From positions 1,239 through 15,745 of the forward strand of contig WQRP01000024.1 of assembly GCA_009786675.1 (NCBI GenBank): a stretch of 14,507 nt of DNA. The letters run 5' to 3'. Shown here one piece after another: positions 1 to 5,168 of this stretch (positions within the stretch are counted from its first letter, which is position 1; the number at the start of each line of letters is the position of its first letter). The position numbers and the translations under genes are program-made. The DNA is from Treponema sp. GTDB taxonomy: Bacteria > Spirochaetota > Spirochaetia > Treponematales > Breznakiellaceae. The notes below the pieces were generated by a model that did no database searches, was not told where the DNA came from, and saw only the letters and a program-made list of their open reading frames with translations.

Positions 1-3
1 GGG

Positions 4-51
4 TCAAAATGACTCACCAGTCGGAAAAGGTTGAAAAATGGGTCATTTTGA
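4..51. repeat. 10-bp inverted repeat at window edge
   Basis: TCAAAATGAC at 4-13 is matched exactly by its reverse complement GTCATTTTGA at 42-51, with 28 bases between. Both arms are preceded by GG (GGGTCA...). The element lies just beyond the stop codon of the histidinol-phosphatase gene, so it could form a stem-loop in that gene's 3' untranslated RNA, but no T-tract follows on the minus strand. It could instead be the end of a dispersed repeat cut by the window edge. Confidence 0.5.
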
Positions 52-66
52 TACAAACGTTGCGGT

Positions 67-945
67 TTACAGCGTTTTCTCGCGCCAGATTGGCCTTCCG
101 CCGCTTCTGCCCTCGAAAACGACATGCCCGGCGTAGCCGGCCTCGCGCAAAAACCGGCCGGCCTCCCGGTAATGCCCGTCAACGTCGCGAGCCCGGTGGG
201 CGTCCGCGCTTATTGTGACCGGAACGTCGTGCCGGCGAAGCAGGCGCAAAATCTGGGGCGAGGGAAAGGGCTCCCTTAGGTACCCCCGGTTCATCCCCCC
301 GGTGTTGGCCTCGACGACAAGGCCGGCGGAGGCGATTGCCCGGACGGCTTCCTCCGCCCTTTGCATGTACGAATCGCCATCCTCGCTGAACCAGCGGGCC
401 TTGCCGTTGTTTTTCTTTACCAGATCCAGGTGGCCGACGACGTCGAAGCCCCCAAGGTTTACCATTTCCAGGACCGCGTCCCAGTAGGCGTTCATAAGCG
501 CCTCGCCGTCGCCGCCAAGGTTTGCCCGCATGTCCTTCTCCATTTCAGGAAGCGGCCCGTCCACGGTAAACAGGCCGGCCCAGGGCCTGCCGTGCGGCGG
601 CACGATATAGTGCACCGAACCTATGGTGTAATCCAAGCCAAGCCCCGTGATGTCGTCGTCCAGCGCGGAGCTTAAGCCCCTTATGTAGTCAACCTCAAGC
701 CCCAGGTAAACGGCGATTTTGTCTTCCCAGCGGCGGCGGGCGGCCAGGACCTCGTCGACGTACTCCCCCAGCCGATCGTCCCGCATGTGCCAGGCAGTCT
801 CCATCCCGGCCTTTCCCAGCGGGGCGTGGGCGCTGAACCCTATGGCGGCAAGCCCTCTCCCAAAGGCGCTGCGGCACATGGTTTCCACGTCGTCCTCGCC
901 GTCGCAAAACAAGGTGTGGGTATGGATGGACGTATAACCGCTCAA
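67..945 (-). CDS. hisJ: Histidinol-phosphatase, PHP family (HisJ-like)
   Basis: This 292-residue protein is a PHP-superfamily phosphoesterase of the HisJ/HisK type, expected to hydrolyse histidinol phosphate to histidinol in the cytoplasm, the next-to-last part of histidine synthesis. The metal-site motifs appear in family order: HTHTLFCDG (H8, H10, D15), GFSAHAP (H40), GLEVDY (E84), GSVHY (H112), DVVGHLDLVKK (H172), VEANTGG (E212) and ISADAH (D248, H250). Length is normal for the family. The start is TTG at 945, because the His motif begins at residue 8 and no ATG or GTG precedes it in frame. The TTG shares four bases (TTGA) with the stop of the upstream DUF4062 gene, so translation is probably coupled and no strong ribosome site is visible. 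No other his gene is nearby. A different PHP phosphatase specificity cannot be excluded. Confidence 0.85.
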   Translation of the reverse strand: MSGYTSIHTHTLFCDGEDDVETMCRSAFGRGLAAIGFSAHAPLGKAGMETAWHMRDDRLGEYVDEVLAARRRWEDKIAVYLGLEVDYIRGLSSALDDDITGLGLDYTIGSVHYIVPPHGRPWAGLFTVDGPLPEMEKDMRANLGGDGEALMNAYWDAVLEMVNLGGFDVVGHLDLVKKNNGKARWFSEDGDSYMQRAEEAVRAIASAGLVVEANTGGMNRGYLREPFPSPQILRLLRRHDVPVTISADAHRARDVDGHYREAGRFLREAGYAGHVVFEGRSGGRPIWREKTL

Positions 946-1964
946 TTTGCCGAATTCTCAGACTTTCTTACAAGAACCTTGTCCAACTGCCGCATACGGT
1001 ACGCCGAGTAAAGCTCCCTGCCGTACTCGGTGGTTTCCCAGACCTCGTTGTCGGCGTGCTTCTCCTCGCCGTGGGTGCACTTGACCAGCTTCAGCACGGA
1101 AAAGTCCGCCATGATCTTCTTGATCGAGTTGGACGGGGTCGGGTAGTCCTTGCGGACCGTCTTTTCCAGATCGGGGTTAAGCACCGTGCCGAGGAACCTG
1201 GAGATCTCGGAGGTGCTCTTGCCAAGGACGAGCTCCGGAACGAGTATCTTGAAGATGCGTATGTACCTGAACTGCCTGGCATTTTCCCAGTTGTCGCCGT
1301 GCGTATAGTAAAAACTAAGCGTCACCTTGTTCAGGGCGAGCACCTTAAGGGCATGGTCCTGCTCGTCGTGCAGCCTGGCGAAAGTCGCGCGGCCGTCGTG
1401 GATAATCTGCCTTCGCAGGTCGTCGTTCTCGCTGCTAAGGCGGGAGATTTCGTTGGCCACCGTCGAATCGATGACCTTGTCGGCCCTTATCCAGCCGGGC
1501 CTTGTGCGAAGGCTCAGTTCCTGCACGAGAAGGGTCTGGGCCTTGTGGCAAAGATCCGGGGTGTTGGTCCAGGTCTCGCAGGGGCCGCCCCTAAGCCTGG
1601 ACTTGAACTCGTCCAGCCTGCGGACGATCGCCGCGTCCTTTTCCTTTTTGGCCGGCTTCCAGCGGGCCTTGTCGTCTATGACAAGGGCGAGAATCGGGAT
1701 GCCCTTCCTTGCCGCTATCGAGCACTCGTCAAACAGCGGCGAGGCGTTCCCTTCCTGGTCGCCGTACTTGTGGGCGACCAGGGCGATAAAGTAGTCGCAT
1801 TCCTCGATGATCTTCTGAAGAAGCTTGGGAGCGTTTCTGGCCCCGCCGTCGAGGTAATCCGCCATGACCGGCACGTGCCCAAGTTCCATGACTATCCTGG
1901 GGAGCTCCTTCCGTTCACTCTTGACATCGTCCAAGGTGGAACCGATGAAAATGTGGTGCTTCAT
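942..1964 (-). CDS. DUF4062 domain protein with C-terminal winged-helix-like region
   Basis: The N-terminal 100 residues (HIFIGSTLDDVKSERKEL..., GHVPVMADYL, CDYFIALVAHKYG, SPLFDECSIAARKGIPILAL) match the DUF4062 pattern, a TIR/nucleoside-deoxyribosyltransferase-like fold seen alone or fused to effector modules in bacteria; E80 in SPLFDE is a candidate active-site residue by analogy. Residues about 168-190 (VANEISRLSSENDDLRRQI) read as a short coiled coil. Residues about 200-335 are mixed helical, and the end (KIMADFSVLKLVK...EVWETTEYGRELYSAY) resembles a winged helix. Role unknown; DUF4062 proteins often occur near defence or signalling genes, but no partner effector is visible here. It is first in a two-gene operon with the histidinol-phosphatase gene. 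Its promoter ends 6 bases before the ATG, so the mRNA may be leaderless. The domain call is fairly sure, the function is not. Confidence 0.75.
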   Translation of the reverse strand: MKHHIFIGSTLDDVKSERKELPRIVMELGHVPVMADYLDGGARNAPKLLQKIIEECDYFIALVAHKYGDQEGNASPLFDECSIAARKGIPILALVIDDKARWKPAKKEKDAAIVRRLDEFKSRLRGGPCETWTNTPDLCHKAQTLLVQELSLRTRPGWIRADKVIDSTVANEISRLSSENDDLRRQIIHDGRATFARLHDEQDHALKVLALNKVTLSFYYTHGDNWENARQFRYIRIFKILVPELVLGKSTSEISRFLGTVLNPDLEKTVRKDYPTPSNSIKKIMADFSVLKLVKCTHGEEKHADNEVWETTEYGRELYSAYRMRQLDKVLVRKSENSAN

Positions 1965-1970
1965 ACAAAT

Positions 1971-1999
1971 AATATACCAAAACCTTCGTCGGAAAGCAA
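1971..1999 (-). promoter_or_regulatory. Sigma70-type promoter of the DUF4062 gene, possibly leaderless
   Basis: On the minus strand TTGCTT (1994-1999) and TATATT (1971-1976) are separated by exactly 17 bases. Only six bases (ATTTGT) lie between the -10 box and the ATG at 1964, so transcription would start at or next to the A of the start codon, and no Shine-Dalgarno sequence is possible in the leader. Confidence 0.65.
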
Positions 2000-2059
2000 C
2001 CTACAAGCCACTTGGAGACGATAAAAACACCGCGCCGGGCGGCTGGCGCCACGCGCGTG

Positions 2060-2088
2060 TGGACGGCGCGGCCAAATTAGCTTATCAT
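2060..2088 (+). promoter_or_regulatory. Possible promoter of the membrane-protein gene
   Basis: TGGACG (2060-2065) and TATCAT (2083-2088) are separated by 17 bases, and the -10 box again ends six bases before the ATG (2095). The intervening GGGGGA could act as a very close ribosome site if transcription starts further upstream. Weaker match than the divergent promoter. Confidence 0.35.
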
Positions 2089-2094
2089 GGGGGA

Positions 2095-2871
2095 ATGATA
2101 GGCTTTCTCCTTAAAAAAACGTTCTTCGACGTGTGGGACAACCTGCTCCGGATCGTCCTTATCAACCTGGGCTTTCTCGTCTCGGTTACGATCCCCGTCT
2201 TTCTGCCGGGGCTTGTTCCCGTCACGCTTGTCTCGATGCTTGTTTTCGTCCTGGGGATCCTTTGGTGCTTCGTGTACCTTTCCGCCGCCGCCTTTTCGCT
2301 TAAGGCCGTGTCGGACTACGGATCCTTCGGCTTCGCGGACTTTTGGGCCAACCTGAAGGCCGGCTGGAAAGTGGGCGTGGCGGCGGGCCTTATCGCGACC
2401 ATGCTTTTCCTGATGATCTGGGCGATTATCCCCTTTTACCTGGCCATGGAGTCCGTCCTGGGCTTCCTGCTCGCGGCGGTGATATTTTGGACTTTTCTGC
2501 TGGGCCTGGTTTCCTTTCAGTTTTTTTTCGCGGTTCGCGCCAGGCTGGACACCAAGCTTAGAAAGGTAATCAAGAAGTGCTTCATCATCTTTTTCGACAA
2601 CCCTGGCTTCGCGGCCTACTGCCTTCTGCACACAATCGTAACCATGGTTCTGTCGGCTTTTCTGGCCCTGCTTCTTCCCGGCCCGGCCGGCGCGATCCTC
2701 TTCCTTGACGAGGCCCTGCGCCTGCGCCTGCTAAAGTACGACTGGCTCGAGGAGAATCCCCCCTCGACCCCCAAGCGGCCTAGCATTCCCTGGGACGCGA
2801 TATTAATAGAGGAAAGGGAAAAGACGGGAAGCAGGACCCTTAGGAATTTTATCTTCCCCTGGAAAGACTAA
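2095..2871 (+). CDS. Conserved-type integral membrane protein, five predicted helices
   Basis: 258 residues. Hydrophobic segments lie at about 19-39, 41-68, 95-117, 121-147 and 171-204, joined by short charged loops, so it is an inner-membrane protein. The soluble tail (about 205-258) starts with LDEALRLRLLKYDWLEE and ends RTLRNFIFPWKD; this style of tail seems familiar from spirochaete membrane proteins, but I cannot name a family with certainty. The broad shape recalls DUF624/YesL-like proteins. The open frame extends upstream to 1864, but that part is antisense to the DUF4062 gene and carries no hydrophobic or domain signal; the ATG at 2095 begins the membrane pattern and is preceded by GGGGGA. 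The gene diverges from the DUF4062 operon and ends in a hairpin overlapping its stop codon. Function unknown. Confidence 0.75.
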   Translation: MIGFLLKKTFFDVWDNLLRIVLINLGFLVSVTIPVFLPGLVPVTLVSMLVFVLGILWCFVYLSAAAFSLKAVSDYGSFGFADFWANLKAGWKVGVAAGLIATMLFLMIWAIIPFYLAMESVLGFLLAAVIFWTFLLGLVSFQFFFAVRARLDTKLRKVIKKCFIIFFDNPGFAAYCLLHTIVTMVLSAFLALLLPGPAGAILFLDEALRLRLLKYDWLEENPPSTPKRPSIPWDAILIEEREKTGSRTLRNFIFPWKD

Positions 2872-2899
2872 GGCCATCCGGCTAAACCGGATGGCCTTA
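2869..2899. terminator. Hairpin between convergent genes
   Basis: A perfect 13-bp stem (2869-2881 with 2887-2899) and a five-base loop, CTAAA. It begins on the TAA stop of the membrane-protein gene and lies 8 bases past the stop of the convergent gene, so it can serve both. No long T-tract follows on either strand, so it may stop transcription weakly or mainly protect the 3' ends. Confidence 0.6.
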
Positions 2900-2906
2900 A
2901 TAAACG

Positions 2907-3344
2907 CTAACCTCGGCCGAAAAAGCCGACCCTTCGTTCCTTTACGGGGCCGTTTTTGACGGCGGGCTTCGCGGCCGGAAATTTAAGCACGGCCTCGTGT
3001 CCCCTTTGCGGGGAAACCTTGGCCGGCAGCGTCTCGTTGGTCGCGGTAAAACCGTTGCCCGCAAGGGCACTTAGCTTGGTAACGCAGGAACTCTGCTTTT
3101 CCTCGATCATCTCGAGCCTTGCCCTGACCAGTGCCTTCATACGCTCCAGTTTCATCCACTCGTTGTAGGCTCCAACTTCCACGCCTGCGGGTCCACCTCC
3201 GAATTTATAGTAGTAGTCCCTTAAAACCAACGCCTCGTCGTGCGTAAGCAACACTTTGTTTGGAAACAGATATTTCGCCAGACGTTCGACAATCCTTGTC
3301 TCCAGTTTGAGTGCTCCCGCGACATCCCTGATAGATAAGCTCAT
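2907..3344 (-). CDS. Hypothetical protein, helical with HTH-like N terminus
   Basis: 145 residues, not recognised. Residues 1-48 (SIRDVAGALKLETRIVERL...LLTHDEALVLRDYY) form alternating short helices and could be a small helix-turn-helix or MerR-like fold. Residues about 60-92 (NEWMKLERMKALVRARLEMIEEKQ) are strongly helical and amphipathic, as in an oligomerisation helix. Residues 95-145 are low-complexity and basic, with Pro and Ala, ending RRVGFFGRG. No signal peptide or membrane helix, so a cytoplasmic protein is expected. The start at 3344 is chosen because GGGAGG lies eight bases upstream; an in-frame ATG ten codons earlier has no such site. The gene converges with the membrane-protein gene, and its 5' leader carries a small hairpin. 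A DNA-binding or packaging-accessory role is only a guess. Confidence 0.65.
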   Translation of the reverse strand: MSLSIRDVAGALKLETRIVERLAKYLFPNKVLLTHDEALVLRDYYYKFGGGPAGVEVGAYNEWMKLERMKALVRARLEMIEEKQSSCVTKLSALAGNGFTATNETLPAKVSPQRGHEAVLKFPAAKPAVKNGPVKERRVGFFGRG

Positions 3345-3374
3345 AATAGCCGCCTCCCAGCAGTTGATATTCAC

Positions 3375-3393
3375 GGTCGGAGAAATTCCGACC
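3375..3393. promoter_or_regulatory. Leader hairpin upstream of the 145-residue gene
   Basis: GGTCGGA (3375-3381) and TCCGACC (3387-3393) form a perfect 7-bp stem around GAAAT. It sits about 30 bases upstream of the start codon on the minus strand and would fold in the 5' leader. It could be an operator or a leader stem-loop; no T-tract follows it. I see no convincing promoter between it and 3470. Confidence 0.4.
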
Positions 3394-3449
3394 TGCTTTA
3401 ATTATTGGCCGTTTCGACCCAAGACTTCAGTGTTTTTTTCGCAAAAGAA

Positions 3450-3700
3450 TTAGCCTGAAAAGACGGAATTGGCGGTTGGTATCAGGCGCCCGTGACCAGT
3501 GGGCGGGAAGCCACCGGCTTGACTTTCCCACGCCTTACGTGAATAAACATAACCATATGCTTGGTTGTAGTCGAAACGACTGTTTTTGCGCTTTTTGCCG
3601 CGTTCTGTCGCTCATAGCGAAATTTGTCCCCAGACGTAAATTAACTAGTTTTATTCCCTATTGGGGTAAATACCCCGCCCTTTGGGGCGGGGATTTTTTT
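3450..3700 (+). ncRNA. Candidate structured small RNA in a gene-free stretch
   Basis: Positions 3345-3698 hold no convincing gene, but the plus strand is rich in foldable segments and ends in an intrinsic terminator that no plus-strand gene needs. A two-part hairpin is visible: GTGGG (3499-3503) with CCCAC (3527-3531), enclosing AAGCC (3508-3512) with GGCTT (3516-3520). AGTCG (3569-3573) with CGACT (3577-3581), followed by G and TTTTT, could be an early, weaker stop. GCGGTTGGT (3472-3480) also occurs, as I recall it, in E. coli 6S RNA, and the size suits 6S, but the long closing stem of 6S was not found. The 5' end is a guess and no clear promoter was seen. A 76-residue open frame (from 3476) across this segment looks non-coding. 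Confidence 0.35.
3673..3700 (+). terminator. Strong rho-independent terminator
   Basis: CCCCGCCC (3673-3680) pairs with GGGCGGGG (3685-3692) around a four-base loop, followed by A and seven T. It reads on the plus strand, where there is no gene just upstream, and its T-tract runs into the stop codon of the minus-strand lipoprotein gene (3699). A competing small hairpin, GGGGT (3663-3667) with ACCCC (3672-3676), uses the same C-run. Confidence 0.85.
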
Positions 3701-3932
3701 ACCTGACAACAGCCGTTCCGTCACAATTTGAACATAGACCAGTACCGTCGCAGGTTCGACAGGGCCTGTATCCCCCTTGAATGGTATTTGGAATCCTTCC
3801 TTCGCCTTCGCAGAAATGGCAGCGTCCTCTGTTTTCCGTACACCAAGAACAAGGTGCCACACAAGCGGCGAGCAAAAACCCAATTAGCAATACTATGGCG
3901 GTAACTCCAAAAAATTTGAACATGCTGTTCAT
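3699..3932 (-). CDS. Small lipoprotein with a DnaJ-type cysteine-rich (CxxCxGxG) domain
   Basis: 77 residues. The signal peptide (MNSMFKFFGVTAIVLLIGFL) runs into a lipobox LLAAC, so C24 should be lipidated and the mature 54 residues held at the membrane. The mature part has four CxxC pairs: C28/C31, C38/C41, C58/C61 and C67/C70; three are followed by the DnaJ zinc-finger signature (CHFCEGEG, CRTCDGTG, CSNCDGT). DnaJ cysteine-rich domains bind two zinc ions through four such motifs; here the domain is compact and exported, so it may bind metal or carry disulfides. No J domain is present. The start at 3932 is supported by AAGGAAAG about eight bases upstream; the Met at residue 4 is an alternative. 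It follows the 137-residue lipoprotein gene with a 52-base gap and no clear terminator, so the two are probably one operon. Function unknown. Confidence 0.75.
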   Translation of the reverse strand: MNSMFKFFGVTAIVLLIGFLLAACVAPCSWCTENRGRCHFCEGEGRIPNTIQGGYRPCRTCDGTGLCSNCDGTAVVR

Positions 3933-3984
3933 AATAAATCTTTCCTTGCGGTGTTAACGTCTCCGCGCTGGTTTTGAGACCCTG

Positions 3985-4398
3985 TTAAGGCCATGGTGTT
4001 GTATCTCCCGCGCTCACCGTAAGCGTCCGGCTGGTTACTACAGGCACAGGGAAAGGAACCGCCACATTATCAAAAAGGGAAACGAAATAGGTTCCTGGCT
4101 GTAGATTGGGAATTGTCTGATTTCCTCCAACAGGCATGTTGACAGGGATGGTTTGCAGTAACGCACCTGTACTCTGGGAGTGTAGTGTAATACGTACTAT
4201 AGTTCCACTCGTGCGGTTATACACTCTTATGGAACCTGTGGTAGCACCGCCACCGCCGCCAGTGTCGCCACCACCGGAACCACTGTGGTTGCCGCCGCCA
4301 CCGTTGTCCCCATTCGTTGGGTTATCGCAAGCAACCATTGAGAGTCCGATTATCGCGACAAACGCGATAATCCCGAGAAATTTGAATCCGTTCTTCAT
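3985..4398 (-). CDS. Small lipoprotein with Gly-rich linker and beta-sandwich-like domain
   Basis: 137 residues. The signal peptide MKNGFKFLGIIAFVAIIGLS leads to the lipobox SMVAC (C24), of the style common among treponemal lipoproteins. A Gly/Asn/Ser linker spans about residues 26-53. The rest (GSIRVYNRTSGTIVRITLH...IPNLQPGTYFVSLFD...SRTLTVSAGDTT) reads as a small all-beta domain, like PEGA or carboxypeptidase-regulatory-like modules, perhaps for binding at the cell surface. The frame is open for 18 codons further upstream, but the ATG at 4398 is chosen because it begins the signal peptide and has AAGGGGG about seven bases before it. Transcription probably comes from the consensus promoter at 4514-4543, under control of the divergent XRE regulator. 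Function unknown. Confidence 0.8.
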   Translation of the reverse strand: MKNGFKFLGIIAFVAIIGLSMVACDNPTNGDNGGGGNHSGSGGGDTGGGGGATTGSIRVYNRTSGTIVRITLHSQSTGALLQTIPVNMPVGGNQTIPNLQPGTYFVSLFDNVAVPFPVPVVTSRTLTVSAGDTTPWP

Positions 4399-4417
4399 AG
4401 AAGAACCCCCTTCGCGA

Positions 4418-4445
4418 CATATAGGCTGCCGCAAGCCTGTGTCAA
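4418..4445 (-). promoter_or_regulatory. Possible second, proximal promoter of the lipoprotein pair
   Basis: On the minus strand TTGACA (4440-4445) and TATATG (4418-4423) are spaced 16 bases apart, placing a start about 12 bases before the ATG and keeping the AAGGGGG ribosome site. It contains no copy of the TGACTATAGTCA operator, so if active it would escape the control seen at the distal promoter. Confidence 0.4.
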
Positions 4446-4491
4446 GCCTCATACGAGACCCGTGAAGGACAGGCGGTTTTCTCTCGAAGTA

Positions 4492-4503
4492 GTACTATAG
4501 TCC
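4492..4503. promoter_or_regulatory. Operator copy 1 (GTACTATAGTCC)
   Basis: Nine of twelve bases match the perfect palindrome TGACTATAGTCA at 4522; it contains the 8-base palindrome ACTATAGT. It lies about +5 to +16 relative to the expected start of the distal lipoprotein promoter, where a bound protein would block elongation. Confidence 0.65.
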
Positions 4504-4513
4504 TATTCGCATC

Positions 4514-4543
4514 ATTATATGTGACTATAGTCATATTTGTCAA
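4514..4543 (-). promoter_or_regulatory. Consensus promoter of the lipoprotein pair
   Basis: On the minus strand a perfect TTGACA (4538-4543) and a perfect TATAAT (4514-4519) are separated by 18 bases. Expected transcription start is near 4507, giving a leader of roughly 110 bases. The perfect operator palindrome (4522-4533) fills most of the spacer, and the -35 box overlaps the -35 box of the divergent regulator promoter. Confidence 0.8.
4522..4533. promoter_or_regulatory. Operator copy 2, perfect palindrome TGACTATAGTCA
   Basis: A perfect 12-base palindrome in the spacer between the -35 and -10 boxes of the lipoprotein promoter and just upstream of the regulator promoter. It is the centre of three similar sites spaced 30 and 33 bases apart, about three helix turns, as expected for cooperative binding of a dimeric repressor. 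The likely ligand is the adjacent XRE protein. Confidence 0.75.
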
Positions 4544-4564
4544 TGGCCAAATGCACCTTATAGT
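4537..4564 (+). promoter_or_regulatory. Promoter of the XRE regulator gene
   Basis: TTGTCA (4537-4542) and TATAGT (4559-4564) are separated by 16 bases, each one base off consensus. The expected start is near 4571, about 40 bases before the ATG. Operator copy 3 covers the -10 box, which suggests autoregulation. Confidence 0.65.
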
Positions 4565-4566
4565 CA
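4555..4566. promoter_or_regulatory. Operator copy 3 (degenerate left half)
   Basis: ACCTTATAGTCA matches the perfect operator at eight of twelve bases, with the right half (TATAGTCA) intact. It overlaps the -10 box of the regulator promoter, so binding should shut off the regulator's own gene. Confidence 0.55.
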
Positions 4567-4611
4567 TATACCCTAATAAACAATGGGCTTTTTCGCCTAT
4601 AAACTGACACG

Positions 4612-4968
4612 ATGGGATTCAGGGAAAATTTGAAGTCCGAGTTGGCATATTCGGGTATGCTGGTGAAGGAACTTGCGTCAAAGTCAGGGGTTCCCAAACA
4701 CAGTATCAACAATTATCTGAATGTTCGCGGCCAAATACCCTCGGTCGAAGCGGGGGTAAAAATCGCTCAGGTTCTCGGTGTTTCGGTGGAATACCTTGTT
4801 ACTGGCAAGGAGGGCGAACAAACCAGAGAGGCGCAAAAAACAAGGGATGTACGACTTATTACCCAGTTTGTCGAACAGCTTGACGACGAGCAGCGTAAAT
4901 TTGTCATTGGTTTCATAAAATGGTTTAAATTTCAGAAAAACCGTACCTTACCGACCTCCCCGTATTAA
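4612..4968 (+). CDS. XRE/Cro-CI family HTH transcriptional regulator
   Basis: 118 residues. Residues 5-65 form a classic five-helix XRE domain: helix-turn-helix at about 16-36 (MLVKELASKSGVPKHSINNYL), then GQIPSVEAGVKIAQVLGVSVEYLVTG, the usual domain end. Residues about 72-105 (EAQKTRDVRLITQFVEQLDDEQRKFVIGFI) are helical and probably serve dimerisation; there is no peptidase or metabolite-binding domain. It diverges from a pair of small lipoprotein genes. Three copies of a 12-base palindrome sit across both promoters, so it most likely represses itself and the lipoproteins. The ATG at 4612 is the first start of the frame; no strong ribosome site is visible. A phage-type repressor origin is possible, but no other phage gene is present. 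The family call is secure; the target assignment is inferred from position. Confidence 0.9.
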   Translation: MGFRENLKSELAYSGMLVKELASKSGVPKHSINNYLNVRGQIPSVEAGVKIAQVLGVSVEYLVTGKEGEQTREAQKTRDVRLITQFVEQLDDEQRKFVIGFIKWFKFQKNRTLPTSPY

Positions 4969-5002
4969 ACCCGCGTTTTAAGCTGGGTATACGGGTTTGC
5001 GC

Positions 5003-5042
5003 AAAAAGGCCCTTCCCAGGTTTTCCAGGAAGGGTCTTTTTT
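5003..5042. terminator. Bidirectional intrinsic terminator after the XRE gene
   Basis: CCCTTCC (5010-5016) pairs with GGAAGGG (5028-5034), extended by a G-C and a G-T pair. It is flanked by five A on the left and six T on the right, so it can work on both strands. It ends XRE transcription and can stop read-through from the lipoprotein cluster ending at 5169. A separate 7-bp inverted repeat (AAACCCG 4967-4973, CGGGTTT 4992-4998) begins on the XRE stop codon. Confidence 0.85.
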
Positions 5043-5116
5043 GTTTGCAGATCGCTAGTTTCAAGTCACTGGCAGACCGTTCCCCGCATGACCCTCATGG
5101 AGAGTGACACGGGAAA

Positions 5117-5160
5117 CCAGGGAACCGCTGATTAAAATAACGGCATCAGCTTCCCTTTGG
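5117..5160 (-). terminator. Stem-loop in the 3' region of the lyase cluster
   Basis: GCTGAT (5127-5132) pairs with ATCAGC (5145-5150), GGGAA (5120-5124) with TTCCC (5151-5155) and CCA (5117-5119) with TGG (5158-5160), with small bulges. It lies eight bases beyond the stop codon of the last gene of the cluster. There is no T-tract on the minus strand, so it may protect the mRNA end, with true termination at 5003-5042. Confidence 0.5.
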
Positions 5161-5168
5161 CCAACCAA

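Noticed and set aside
1056..2024. Plus-strand open frame of 322 codons opposite the DUF4062 gene
   Set aside because: No recognisable domain; the minus strand has the DUF4062 motifs, a promoter and coupling to the next gene.
3431..3439. T-tract after ACTTCAGTG as a terminator
   Set aside because: No stem-loop lies directly before the T-run; the 7-bp hairpin at 3375-3393 is too far upstream.
3476..3706. 76-codon plus-strand frame
   Set aside because: It runs over hairpins and through the intrinsic terminator into its T-tract, has no ribosome site, and its translation looks random.
4223..4320. CCACCG/CCGCCA-type short repeats as a CRISPR-like or tandem array
   Set aside because: They are codons of the Gly-rich linker of the lipoprotein, not spaced repeats.
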